A stretch of DNA of 64,000 nucleotides, taken from Streptomyces apocyni (GTDB lineage: Bacteria; Actinomycetota; Actinomycetes; Streptomycetales; Streptomycetaceae). The translations under genes and the position numbers were made by a program. Position 1 is the stretch's first letter. Each line of letters starts with the position of its first letter. The stretch is taken from the NCBI RefSeq assembly GCF_009739465.1, contig NZ_WHOM01000072.1:283310-347309 (forward strand). The letters run 5' to 3'. Below are positions 9,328 to 16,831 of the stretch, in pieces. Under the pieces are notes generated by a model. It was not told the DNA's origin, did not search any database, and worked only from the letters and a program-made list of their open reading frames with translations.

Positions 9328-9381
9328 GCCATCGCCTCCCGAAGCGAACCCAGCCCAGCCCAGCCCAACCCAACCAACTGC

Positions 9382-9397
9382 GCCAGTAACCACTGGC
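9382..9397. promoter_or_regulatory. inverted repeat between monooxygenase operon and merR
   Basis: GCCAGT-AACC-ACTGGC, a perfect 6-4-6 inverted repeat in the divergent intergenic region, 55 bases upstream of the monooxygenase start. Candidate operator for the adjacent MerR protein or another regulator. The C/A-rich pentamer run CCCAG/CCCAA lies just downstream (9349-9375). Confidence 0.5.
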
Positions 9398-9470
9398 ACA
9401 ATTGGAGAGTAGGGCAGGCCCGTACTCATGGGTAGGGGTCGGACGGGAGAAAGTTACCGGCGGTACAACA

Positions 9471-9483
9471 TAGGGTTCTAACG
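9471..9483 (+). promoter_or_regulatory. -10 box of a leaderless merR transcript
   Basis: TAGGGT at 9471-9476 is followed after 6 bases by the GTG start at 9483 and there is no SD, as expected for a leaderless mRNA. No clear -35 is visible. Confidence 0.45.
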
Positions 9484-10166
9484 TGGCTGTACAAGGCGAA
9501 CAAGGCGAACAAACAGGCGGCGGCGCGCGCGAGTACCGCATGGAGGAACTGGCCGAGCTGGCCGGAATCACCGTGCGCACCCTGCGCTTCTACCGCGAGC
9601 GCAAGCTCCTCCCGCCACCCCGCCGCGAGGGCCGCATCGCCTGGTACGACTCCCACCACCTGGCCCGCCTGCGCACCATCACCGCCCTCCTGGAGCGCGG
9701 CCACACCCTCAACGCCATCGCCGACCTCACCGAGGCCTTCGAGAGCGGCCGCGACGTCGGCGAGGTGCTCGGCCTCGGCGAGCCCACCGAGGAGACCCCG
9801 GTCCGCCTCACCCCGGAGGCACTCGCCGACTACTTCGAGGACGAGGCCACCCCGGAGAACCTCGCGGCCGCACTCGACCTCGGCTACCTGGCCACGGACG
9901 GCGACGAGATCGTCCACATCAGCCGCCGCCTGCTGGACGTCTCAGCCACCCTGGTCCGCCAGGGCGTCCCTCTCGCCGCGGTCCTGGACGCGGGCAAACG
10001 CGTACGCGACCACGCCGACGCCCTGGCGGAACTCTTCACCACGACGATCCGCACCCACATCCCCGACGCGGACCTGACCGACCTGCGTCCGCTGGCCAAG
10101 AGCGTGATCGAGGCGGAGGTCTCACTGGCCCTGGACCGCCACCTGGCCACCCTCAAAACCCCGTAG
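9483..10166 (+). CDS. MerR family transcriptional regulator
   Basis: A 227-residue protein with an N-terminal MerR winged helix (YRMEELAELAGITVRTLRFYRERKL begins at about residue 18) and a long C-terminal effector region without a Cys metal site. The first 17 residues carry a GEQGEQ repeat. It is divergent from the monooxygenase / hydrolase / SDR operon, which it likely controls. GTG 9483 fits a leaderless start; ATG 9540 is an internal alternative. Confidence 0.88.
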   Translation: MAVQGEQGEQTGGGAREYRMEELAELAGITVRTLRFYRERKLLPPPRREGRIAWYDSHHLARLRTITALLERGHTLNAIADLTEAFESGRDVGEVLGLGEPTEETPVRLTPEALADYFEDEATPENLAAALDLGYLATDGDEIVHISRRLLDVSATLVRQGVPLAAVLDAGKRVRDHADALAELFTTTIRTHIPDADLTDLRPLAKSVIEAEVSLALDRHLATLKTP

Positions 10167-10185
10167 CCCCGTAACCCCGCAACCC

Positions 10186-10977
10186 CTACGCGTCGAAGAC
10201 GACCGTCACCGGCGCGTGGTCGCTCCAGCGCTCCGCGTGGCTGGCCGCCCGTTCCACGTACGCCTTGAGCGCGCGCTCCGCCAGGGCGGGCGAGCTGACG
10301 ACGTAGTCGATCCGCCAGCCCGCGTCGTTATCGAACGCGCGGCCACGGTAGGACCACCAGGAGTACGGGCCCGCCACGCCCGGGTGCTGAGCCCGCACCA
10401 CATCCACGTACTCCTCGAAGACCTCGCCGAGCCACGCCCGCTCCTCCGGCAGGAACCCGGCGTTCTTCTTGTTGCCCTTCCAGTTCTTGAGGTCGGCCTC
10501 CTGGTGGGCGATGTTCCAGTCGCCGCAGACCAGAACCTCGCGGCCGTCCGCCGCGGCGCGCGCCTTGAGGTCCTTCAGGTACACCAGGAACTCGGCCATG
10601 AACCGTTCCTTCTGGTCCTGCCGCTCGGTGCCGACCTCACCCGAGGGGAGGTACAGGCTCGCGACCGTGACGCCGGGCAGGTCGGCCTCCACGTACCGCC
10701 CGCTGCCGTCGAACTCCTCGGACCCGAAGCCGATCCGCACGCGGTCCGGCTCCCGGCGCGTATAGAGGGAGACGCCCGCGCGCCCCTTGTCGGCGGCCGG
10801 GGCGTGGACGACGTGCCAGCCGTCGGGCTCCCGTACGGCATCCGGCAGCTGCTGCGGCTCCGCGCGCACCTCTTGCAGGCAGACGACGTCGGCGTCCGTC
10901 TGGGCCAGCCACTCGACGAAGCCCTTCTTGGCGGCGGCACGCAGGCCATTTACGTTTACGGAAGTCACAGTGAGCAC
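10186..10977 (-). CDS. xth: Exodeoxyribonuclease III (AP endonuclease family)
   Basis: A 263-residue member of the exonuclease III family that cleaves DNA at abasic sites and removes 3' blocks. Visible motifs are SVNVNGLR, the catalytic metal Glu in CLQEVRA, GDWNIAH, the WRIDYVV motif and the terminal SDHAPV histidine, all characteristic and intact. The start is GTG 10977 (VLTVTSVNV); GTG 10968 is possible. No SD is seen. It converges on merR with only 19 bases between stops and is divergent from the acetyltransferase at 11017. Confidence 0.93.
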   Translation of the reverse strand: MLTVTSVNVNGLRAAAKKGFVEWLAQTDADVVCLQEVRAEPQQLPDAVREPDGWHVVHAPAADKGRAGVSLYTRREPDRVRIGFGSEEFDGSGRYVEADLPGVTVASLYLPSGEVGTERQDQKERFMAEFLVYLKDLKARAAADGREVLVCGDWNIAHQEADLKNWKGNKKNAGFLPEERAWLGEVFEEYVDVVRAQHPGVAGPYSWWSYRGRAFDNDAGWRIDYVVSSPALAERALKAYVERAASHAERWSDHAPVTVVFDA

Positions 10978-11003
10978 TGGGGCACCATACCGCCGCATAG
11001 AAG

Positions 11004-11017
11004 TACGATAGTCCGCA
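11004..11017 (+). promoter_or_regulatory. -10 box of a leaderless acetyltransferase transcript
   Basis: TACGAT at 11004-11009 lies 7 bases before ATG 11017 and no SD is present, which fits a leaderless start. Confidence 0.45.
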
Positions 11018-11508
11018 TGGATATACGTCAGCTTCCCTACGACCACCCCGACGCCGTCAAGCTCAACGACCGCGTACAGCTCGAGTACGTCGAGCGCTAT
11101 GAGCTGGAGGACGAGGAGGGGGACGCCACCCCGCTCGACGCGTCGATGTTCCGGCCGCCACACGGGCTGTACCTCGTCGCGTACGACGCGCTGGGCGTCC
11201 CGGTAGCTACCGGCGGCTGGCGCGGCCAGGACAAGAACGACGAGGGGTACGCGGACGGGGACGCCGAGCTCAAGCGGATGTACGTCGTGCCCGAGGCGCG
11301 CGGCCAGGGACTGTCCCGCACCCTCCTCGCCCTGCTGGAGGCCGACGCACGGGCCGCGGGGCGGGTCCGGATGGTCCTGGAGACCGGGATAAAGCAGCCG
11401 GAGGCGATCGGCCTCTACCTCTCCAGTGGGTACACCGCGTGCGCCAAGTTCGGGCACTACCGCGACTACGACGAGAGCCGCTGCTACGCCAAGCCGCTGA
11501 ACGGCTGA
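11017..11508 (+). CDS. GNAT family N-acetyltransferase
   Basis: A 163-residue GNAT protein. The acetyl-CoA segment is MYVVPEARGQGLSRTLL (about 88-104), followed by ARAAGRVRMVLETG and the C-terminal IGLYLSSGYTAC strand. Substrate not predictable. Likely leaderless. The end of the gene is duplicated: a 17-bp unit spanning the last codons and stop is repeated directly downstream. Confidence 0.88.
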   Translation: MDIRQLPYDHPDAVKLNDRVQLEYVERYELEDEEGDATPLDASMFRPPHGLYLVAYDALGVPVATGGWRGQDKNDEGYADGDAELKRMYVVPEARGQGLSRTLLALLEADARAAGRVRMVLETGIKQPEAIGLYLSSGYTACAKFGHYRDYDESRCYAKPLNG

Positions 11509-11531
11509 TCCCGGTGAACGGCTGATCCCGG
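11498..11531. repeat. 17-bp tandem duplication at a stop codon
   Basis: TGAACGGCTGATCCCGG is present twice, 11498-11514 and 11515-11531. The first copy contains the last codons and TGA stop of the acetyltransferase, so the second copy is a non-coding duplicate. Confidence 0.9.
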
Positions 11532-11559
11532 GTTGACGCGCTAGGTCCTGTCGCCCCGC

Positions 11560-12111
11560 CTAGGCTCGGGTGAGCCGCCACTCGGGGGCGAGGATCGCCC
11601 AGTTCTCCTTGTCGTGGCGGATGCCGTCGCAGGGCCAGTACTCGCGCTGCACACCCTCCAGCGTCATGCCGAGCCGCTGGGCCACCGCGGAGCTGCGGTC
11701 GTTGTCGGCCCGGCAGCGCCACTCCGCGCGGTGCAGTCCGCGCACGGTGAACGCCCAGTCCAGCAAGGCGTCGCACGCGTCGGTGACCAGGCCGAGGCCC
11801 TCCGCGGCAGGCTCCAGCCAGCAACCGATCTCGCATAGCCCGAGCGCCGCGTTGACGTCCACGAACATCACGCCGCCGACCAGCGTGCCGTCGAGCCAGA
11901 TGCCGTAGAGGCGACCACCGTCCGCGGCCTGGCGCTCGGCGTACCGGCGCAGGGTGGCCCGCGCCCCGTCGAGGTCGTCGGTGATGAAGCCCGCCCCGAC
12001 CCACGGCCGGATGTGTTCGCGGGCCCGGTCCAGGTGCGCGGCGAACTCCTCGGCGTGCCAGATCTCAAGCGGCCGGAGGGAAGCGTTGTCCCGCAGAGGA
12101 AGGGAGAACAT
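11560..12111 (-). CDS. GNAT N-acetyltransferase, RimJ/RimL type
   Basis: A 183-residue acetyltransferase of the ribosomal-protein-serine/alanine type: LRPLEIWHAEEF at the N-terminus, EIGCWLEPAAEGLGLVTDAC as the CoA region, LHRAEWRCRADNDRSSAVAQRLGM as the conserved asparagine/loop region. ATG 12111 is chosen because the family begins just before LRDNASLRPL. Divergent from the TetR gene at 12165, which may share its promoter region. Confidence 0.88.
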   Translation of the reverse strand: MFSLPLRDNASLRPLEIWHAEEFAAHLDRAREHIRPWVGAGFITDDLDGARATLRRYAERQAADGGRLYGIWLDGTLVGGVMFVDVNAALGLCEIGCWLEPAAEGLGLVTDACDALLDWAFTVRGLHRAEWRCRADNDRSSAVAQRLGMTLEGVQREYWPCDGIRHDKENWAILAPEWRLTRA

Positions 12112-12152
12112 GACGACGGCCTCACATTCACACAACAAGCGTTATGGTTATG

Positions 12153-12165
12153 TACGGTGACAGCA
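12153..12165 (+). promoter_or_regulatory. -10 box of a leaderless tetR transcript
   Basis: TACGGT at 12153-12158 lies 6 bases before ATG 12165 with no SD; leaderless pattern. Confidence 0.4.
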
Positions 12166-12749
12166 TGCCACGCACCAAGGGGGACCACGAGGCCCGCCGC
12201 CGCGACGTCTCCGAGGCGGTCTGGCGGGTCCTGGCCGCGCACGGCTTCGGCGGCCTGACCCTGCGCGCCGTCGCCGCCGAGCTGGGCGCGACCACCGGCC
12301 TGCTCACCCACTACTTCCCCGCCAAGCGCGACCTGGTCGCCCACGCCCTCGACCTGCTCGAAGCACGCACCGCCGCCCGCCCCCGACTCACCAGCGGAGA
12401 CGGTCTGCCCGCCATTCGGACAGCACTGCTCCACGTACTGCCGCTGACCGGCGAAGCCACCGACACCAACCGGATCTGGGTGTCCTCCTGGGACACCGCG
12501 CTCGCCGACCCCGGGCTGAGCGACGACTACGCCCGCAAGTACGCGCGGGGCCGCGAGAACCTCCGCGACCTGGTCACTGCGGCCCAACGACGCGGCGAAC
12601 TACCCCCGGGGGACCCGGCGCGCATCGCGGCTGGCGCCCACTCCTTCGTGCTCGGGCTGGTGGTGCAGGCGCTGTTCGACCCCGCGACGTTCCCACCCGA
12701 GCGGCAGGTCGAGCTCCTCGACGACTACCTGACCGCGCTGGCACCCTGA
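12165..12749 (+). CDS. TetR family regulator (BetI-like)
   Basis: A 194-residue protein with a TetR helix-turn-helix (LTLRAVAAELGATTGLLTHYFPAKRDLV, about 29-56) of the subgroup with LLTHYF, common in BetI-type regulators. Target unknown. The neighbouring acetyltransferase is divergent and is a candidate target. ATG 12165 is preferred to ATG 12144 because homologous proteins begin at MPRTKGDHEARR and a -10-like box fits this position. Confidence 0.87.
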   Translation: MPRTKGDHEARRRDVSEAVWRVLAAHGFGGLTLRAVAAELGATTGLLTHYFPAKRDLVAHALDLLEARTAARPRLTSGDGLPAIRTALLHVLPLTGEATDTNRIWVSSWDTALADPGLSDDYARKYARGRENLRDLVTAAQRRGELPPGDPARIAAGAHSFVLGLVVQALFDPATFPPERQVELLDDYLTALAP

Positions 12750-12789
12750 CCGCCCCGACCACCCTGCCCGCCCCGACCGCACACCCAGC

Positions 12790-12807
12790 TACGGGATAAT
12801 GCCCGTA
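12790..12807. promoter_or_regulatory. Rrf2 operator overlapping a leaderless promoter
   Basis: TACGGG-ATAATG-CCCGTA is a perfect 6-6-6 inverted repeat. It covers the -10 box GATAAT (12795-12800) and its last base is the A of the ATG at 12807. Repressor binding here would block the gene's own promoter. The motif ACGGGATAA recurs at 13295, upstream of the sulfonate transporter. Confidence 0.7.
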
Positions 12808-13265
12808 TGCGGATCTCAGCCAGGGCGGACTACGCGGTACGTGCCGCGCTTCAGCTTGCCGCGTCGCGGGATGGCGGGCCGCTGAAGGCCGAGGCCATCT
12901 CCGACGCCCAGGACATCCCGCACAAGTTCCTGGAAGGCATCCTGAACGACATGCGCCGGGGCGGGCTCGTCCTCAGCCAGCGCGGCGGCAACGGCGGCTA
13001 CCGGCTGGCCAAGCCCGCCGAGTCCATCAGCATCGCCGATGTGATCCGCGTCGTGGACGGACCGCTCGTCTCGGTACGCGGGGTGCGCCCCCCGGAGCTG
13101 TCGTACACCGGCCCCGCCCAGTCGCTGCTGCCCCTGTGGATCGCGCTGCGGGCCAACGTCCGCGAGATCCTCGACGGGGTGTCGCTGGCCGACGTCGCGT
13201 CGGCCGAGCTGCCCGCCGAGGTATCCGCGCTGGCCGACGCCCCCAGCGCCTGGGACAACCCCTGA
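12807..13265 (+). CDS. Rrf2 family transcriptional regulator
   Basis: A 152-residue Rrf2 winged-helix protein (MRISARADYAVRAALQLA; recognition region IPHKFLEGILNDMRRGGLVLSQRGGNGGYRLA). The C-terminal half has no Cys, so unlike IscR or NsrR it cannot bind an Fe-S cluster and is more like CymR, the sulfur regulator of Bacillus. It precedes a Cys-containing leader peptide and a sulfonate transporter, so it probably represses sulfur uptake. GATAAT 6 bases before the ATG indicates a leaderless transcript. Confidence 0.9.
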   Translation: MRISARADYAVRAALQLAASRDGGPLKAEAISDAQDIPHKFLEGILNDMRRGGLVLSQRGGNGGYRLAKPAESISIADVIRVVDGPLVSVRGVRPPELSYTGPAQSLLPLWIALRANVREILDGVSLADVASAELPAEVSALADAPSAWDNP

Positions 13266-13283
13266 CCTACCCCTGACGTGCCC

Positions 13284-13304
13284 TATCTCGCAGAACGGGA
13301 TAAG
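13284..13304. promoter_or_regulatory. second Rrf2-like site upstream of the sulfonate operon
   Basis: ACGGGATAA (13295-13303) matches the core of the operator at 12790. It forms the right arm of an imperfect inverted repeat TATCTCG-CAGAA-CGGGATA. A related CTATCTC motif occurs again near 13354. Candidate binding site for the upstream Rrf2 protein. Confidence 0.5.
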
Positions 13305-13401
13305 TCTGTCCATCATGCGGACACCCTCTTGGGGTGAGCGCGTCGCTCTGGCACTATCTCTGCCAACCAGGTAGGAAAACTAGGGATGCTGTGAGGTGGC
13401 C

Positions 13402-13503
13402 GTGAGAACGCTGATCCGCGCGGGCCGCTCGCTGCCGCTCCTGACCTCCCGCCGCCACATCGACCTGGAACGTACGTCCAGCGCCATCTGTCGGCGCCAC
13501 TGA
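13402..13503 (+). CDS. Cys-containing leader peptide of the sulfonate operon
   Basis: A 33-residue ORF starting at GTG 13402 (GAGG 5 bases upstream); GTG 13396 is in frame as well. It ends LLTSRRHIDLERTSSAICRRH. Actinobacterial leader peptides before sulfur-assimilation genes share the pattern RRHxDLxRxSSAxC, with one Cys close to the stop. It probably senses Cys-tRNA or sulfur status through ribosome stalling, controlling the downstream transporter 213 bases away. The rest of the 13266-13716 interval holds the promoter region and the hairpins at 13514. Confidence 0.75.
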   Translation: MRTLIRAGRSLPLLTSRRHIDLERTSSAICRRH

Positions 13504-13513
13504 GCCCGTCCGC

Positions 13514-13547
13514 AGAGCCCGGCTCTCCACACCACAGAGCCAGAGCC
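13514..13547 (+). promoter_or_regulatory. alternative hairpins after the leader peptide
   Basis: Three copies of AGAGCC (13514-13519, 13536-13541, 13542-13547) can each pair with the single GGCTCT (13521-13526). The first pairing starts 11 bases after the leader stop, where a stalled ribosome would cover it, and the others form instead. This is the layout expected for attenuation, though no classical terminator follows before the SBP gene. Confidence 0.45.
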
Positions 13548-13716
13548 CCGCTGCCCTTCCGGCCGACTTCGCCGCCGCACGCTCGCATGCCCTATGCCGC
13601 ACGCCCTTGAACGGCGCGGCGTACCAATGGGCCGCTCTGCTCGCGACCGCCCGCGATCCCGCCCGTGTTGCTCCGTACGTCTCAGATCGCCGTCCAGCCC
13701 TTGAGAGGACACCTCC

Positions 13717-14823
13717 GTGTCTGCCGCCCGACCGCGCGCCGCCCTGCGTGCCCTCGCCGCGATAGCGGCCCTGCCGTTGCTGCTGACCGCCTGCGGCTAC
13801 GGATCTCAGCGGGTGCCGGAGAACACGGCGCCCGTCGCGCGGGGCGAGAAGGTCGACGGCCTCGACAAGGTGAGGATCGGCTTCTTCGCCAACGCGACCC
13901 ATGCCACCCCGCTGGTGGGCCTGGGCAGCGTCGGCCTGGTGCAGAAGGAGCTGGGCGGTACGCAGGTCACGCCGCAGATCTTCAACACGGGCCCCTCCGC
14001 GATCGAGGCACTCAACGCCAACTCCGTCGACATGACGTGGATCGGCCCGTCCCCCGCGATCAACGGCTACACCAAGTCTGACGGCAGAAACCTGCGCATC
14101 GTCGCCGGAGCCACCTCCGGCGGCGCCTCGCTCGTGGTCAACCCGGACAAGATCAAGTCGCTCGACGACCTCAAGGGCAAGCGGATCGCCACCCCGCAGA
14201 TCGGCAACACCCAGGACGTGGCGCTGCTCAACTACCTCGCCGGGAACGATCTCAAGGTCAACGCGGAGACCGGCAAGGGCGATGTCTCCGTCGTCCGGCA
14301 GGACCCCAAGGAGATCCCGACCACCTTCCAGCAGGGCGGCCTGGACGGAGCATGGGTGCCGGAGCCCACCGCCTCCACGATCGTGGCCAAGGGCGGCAAG
14401 GTGCTCCTGGACGAGAAGGACCTGTGGAAGGACGGCGCATTCGTCACCACCCACCTGGTCGTCTCGCAGAAGTTCCTCAAGGAGCACCCGGACGTCGTCG
14501 AAGCCGTCGTACGCGGCTCGGTGAAGACGAACAAGTGGATCAACGCCAACCCGGACAAGGCGAAGAAGAACGTCAACGCCAGCCTGGAGACGTACACCGG
14601 CAGGTCGCTGCCGGACGACGTACTCGACTCGGCGTTCAAGGCGATCAAGGTCACCGACGACCCGCTCGCCTCGACGCTCCGGGACCAGGCGGAACACAGC
14701 GTGCGGGCCGGTCTCCTCAGCGACGCCAAGACCGACAGCATCTACGACCTCTCGCTCCTCAACAAGGTGCTGAAGGCCGAAGGCAAGCCCGCCGCCGACG
14801 ACGCCGGCCTCGGCGTCAAGTAA
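13717..14823 (+). CDS. ABC transporter substrate-binding lipoprotein (SsuA/TauA type)
   Basis: A 368-residue extracellular lipoprotein. Residues 1-28 form a lipoprotein signal with lipobox LTAC. The mature part is the NMT1/SsuA-like periplasmic fold (VRIGFFANATHATPLVGLG; DMTWIGPSPAINGY; GGASLVVNPDKIKSLDDLKGKRIATP split over the first lobe). It captures aliphatic sulfonates or taurine in this family. GTG 13717 has GAGAGGA upstream. First structural gene of a three-gene operon controlled by the leader peptide and Rrf2 regulator. Confidence 0.9.
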   Translation: MSAARPRAALRALAAIAALPLLLTACGYGSQRVPENTAPVARGEKVDGLDKVRIGFFANATHATPLVGLGSVGLVQKELGGTQVTPQIFNTGPSAIEALNANSVDMTWIGPSPAINGYTKSDGRNLRIVAGATSGGASLVVNPDKIKSLDDLKGKRIATPQIGNTQDVALLNYLAGNDLKVNAETGKGDVSVVRQDPKEIPTTFQQGGLDGAWVPEPTASTIVAKGGKVLLDEKDLWKDGAFVTTHLVVSQKFLKEHPDVVEAVVRGSVKTNKWINANPDKAKKNVNASLETYTGRSLPDDVLDSAFKAIKVTDDPLASTLRDQAEHSVRAGLLSDAKTDSIYDLSLLNKVLKAEGKPAADDAGLGVK

Positions 14824-14911
14824 CCGCACCAACCGCACAACCTCACTCGCCCCACCAGCCCCACCAGCCCCACCCGCCCCATCCGCGCAGAACACCTCAG
14901 GAGGTGACCCC

Positions 14912-15718
14912 ATGACGCCCACCGCACTCGTCAAGACTCCCGCCGAGGGGCAGCAGCAGGCACCCGCGGTCGAGTACGCGGCCCGGTTCAGCCACGTATC
15001 GAAGTCCTTCGGCCGCCGCGGTGAGCAGCAGCTCGTCCTGGACGACATCTCCCTCGATGTCGAGGCGGGCTCGTTCGTGACCCTCCTGGGGGCGTCCGGC
15101 TGCGGAAAGTCCACGCTGCTCAACCTCGTCGCGGGACTGGACAAGCCGTCCGCCGGAACCATCGAGGTGCCCGGTGGCCGTCCTGCCCTGATGTTCCAGG
15201 AGCACGCCCTGTTCCCCTGGCTCACCGCGGGCCAGAACATCGAACTGGCGCTGAAGACACGCGGTCTGCCCAAGCCAGAGCGCCGCGGCGAGGCCGAGCG
15301 GCTGCTGGAGCTGGTGCGCCTCAAGGGCGCCCACCGAAAGCGCGTACACGAGCTGTCCGGCGGCATGCGGCAGCGGGTCGCGCTGGCGCGGGCCCTCGCC
15401 CAGGACAGCCAACTCCTCCTGATGGACGAGCCGTTCGCGGCGCTTGACGCGATCACGCGGGACGTCCTGCACGAGGAGCTGACGCGGATCTGGGCCGAGA
15501 CGCAGGTCTCCGTTCTCTTCGTCACCCACAACGTCCGCGAGGCCGTCCGCCTCGCGCAGCGCGTCGTACTGCTGTCCTCCCGGCCCGGGCGCATCGCCCA
15601 CGAATGGCAGGTCGACTACCCGCAGCCGCGTCGCGTGGAAGACGCCGCGGTCGCCAGCCTGTCCATCGAGATCACCGAACACCTGCGGGGGGAGATCCGC
15701 CGACATGGCCACCACTGA
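14912..15718 (+). CDS. ABC transporter ATP-binding protein (SsuB/TauB type)
   Basis: A 268-residue ATPase with Walker A GASGCGKST, Q-loop FQEHALFPW, signature LSGGMRQR, Walker B LLLMDEPFAALD and H-loop VTHNVREA, all intact. The SD AGGAGGTG precedes ATG 14912. It energises the sulfonate importer encoded around it. Its end overlaps the permease gene by 14 bases. Confidence 0.93.
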   Translation: MTPTALVKTPAEGQQQAPAVEYAARFSHVSKSFGRRGEQQLVLDDISLDVEAGSFVTLLGASGCGKSTLLNLVAGLDKPSAGTIEVPGGRPALMFQEHALFPWLTAGQNIELALKTRGLPKPERRGEAERLLELVRLKGAHRKRVHELSGGMRQRVALARALAQDSQLLLMDEPFAALDAITRDVLHEELTRIWAETQVSVLFVTHNVREAVRLAQRVVLLSSRPGRIAHEWQVDYPQPRRVEDAAVASLSIEITEHLRGEIRRHGHH

Positions 15719-16607
15719 CTCCACATCGGACCGGTCGACATCAGACCAGTCAACCGATCTGACGGAACTCGAGGCAGGGCTCGACGCGCTCGAGACCCAC
15801 GCCACCTCCCGCACCCCGATCGGCCAGGTGCTCCTGCACCGGGTCCTGCCGCCCGTCACCGCCATCGTTCTGGTGCTGGCCGCCTGGCAGCTCGCGTACG
15901 TCCTCGAGATCAAGGAGGACTACCAGCTTCCCGGCCCGCTCCAGGTCTGGGACACCCTGGTCGACCAGTGGTACAAGGGCACGCTGTTCGACGTGATCTG
16001 GACGAGCGTCTCGCGCGGGGTCCTCGGCTTCCTGATCGCCGTCGCCATCGGAACGCCGCTGGGCCTGCTCGTCGCGAAGGTGCGGTTCGTACGGACCGCG
16101 ATCGGTCCGCTGCTGACCGGGCTCCAGTCGCTGCCGTCCGTCGCCTGGGTACCGGCCGCCATCATCTGGTTCGGGCTCACTGACTCCATGATCTTCGCGG
16201 TGGTGCTGCTCGGCGCGGTCCCGTCGATCGCCAACGGCCTGGTCTCCGGCATCGACCAGATCCCGCCGCTCTACCTGCGCGCGGGGCGCGTCATCGGCGC
16301 CACCGGACTCACCGGCGTACGGCATGTGCTGCTGCCCGCCGCCCTGCCCGGCTATCTCTCCGGACTCAAGCAGGGCTGGGCGTTCTCCTGGCGGTCGCTG
16401 ATGGCGGCCGAGATCATCGCCCACTCACCCGACCTGGGCGCTGGCCTGGGCCAACTCCTGGAGACCGGACGCGCCTACCAGGACATGCCACTCGTGCTGA
16501 CCGCGATCCTGTTGATCCTGGTGGTCGGGATCGCGATCGACCTGCTGGTGTTCGCACCGATCGAGCGCTACGTGCTGCGCAGCCGCGGACTCCTGGTCAC
16601 CCGCTGA
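15705..16607 (+). CDS. ABC transporter permease (SsuC/TauC type)
   Basis: A 300-residue membrane protein with an about 45-residue cytoplasmic N-terminus rich in Ser/Thr/Asp, then six helices and the BPD_transp_1 EAA-like loop (LYLRAGRVIGATGLTGVRHVLLPAALPGYLSGL split around residue 190-222). Partner of the adjacent ATPase and lipoprotein for sulfonate uptake. It starts inside the ATPase gene, so translation is coupled. Confidence 0.93.
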   Translation: MATTDSTSDRSTSDQSTDLTELEAGLDALETHATSRTPIGQVLLHRVLPPVTAIVLVLAAWQLAYVLEIKEDYQLPGPLQVWDTLVDQWYKGTLFDVIWTSVSRGVLGFLIAVAIGTPLGLLVAKVRFVRTAIGPLLTGLQSLPSVAWVPAAIIWFGLTDSMIFAVVLLGAVPSIANGLVSGIDQIPPLYLRAGRVIGATGLTGVRHVLLPAALPGYLSGLKQGWAFSWRSLMAAEIIAHSPDLGAGLGQLLETGRAYQDMPLVLTAILLILVVGIAIDLLVFAPIERYVLRSRGLLVTR

Positions 16608-16830
16608 AGGCTTGCCCGCGCTTGCGCTCCAGGCCGTCCAGGATGTGGTCCAGGGCGTGGCAAACCTGGGAACGTGTGAGCCAGGAGGCACCGACCGGCA
16701 CCCGAACGTGGGGTATTCGCCCGTCGGCTGGCCCGAACGGCCGTCGCCGGATGTGGATACCGCCGACCGCCATGGCATAGCGGCGGAGAGCGCGGGCAAC
16801 CGCTCCGCGCCCGAGCCCCGCAGGCACCAC
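16597..16830 (-). pseudogene. possible coding remnant antisense to the ssuC-collagen gap
   Basis: The minus strand has an open frame ending at 16597 whose last 75 codons read like real protein (GGIHIRRRPFGPADGRIPHV, then SWLTRSQVCHALDHILDGLE) with about three quarters G/C at third positions. No start with an SD is visible and I do not recognise the family. It may be the C-terminal end of a decayed gene. The plus strand of this 224-base gap shows nothing else. Confidence 0.25.
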
Positions 16831-16831
16831 C

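Noticed and set aside
11541..11563. Second CTAG-ended miniature element
   Set aside because: CTAGG...CCTAG flanks only 13 bases and lacks the GTGTCCGCAAAG end of the element at 45353.
13354..15594. A 746-codon open frame on the minus strand across the sulfonate transporter
   Set aside because: It is antisense to well-recognised lipoprotein and ABC ATPase genes; its translation is Arg/Ala/Gly-rich with no motif. Such long antisense frames are usual at this GC content.
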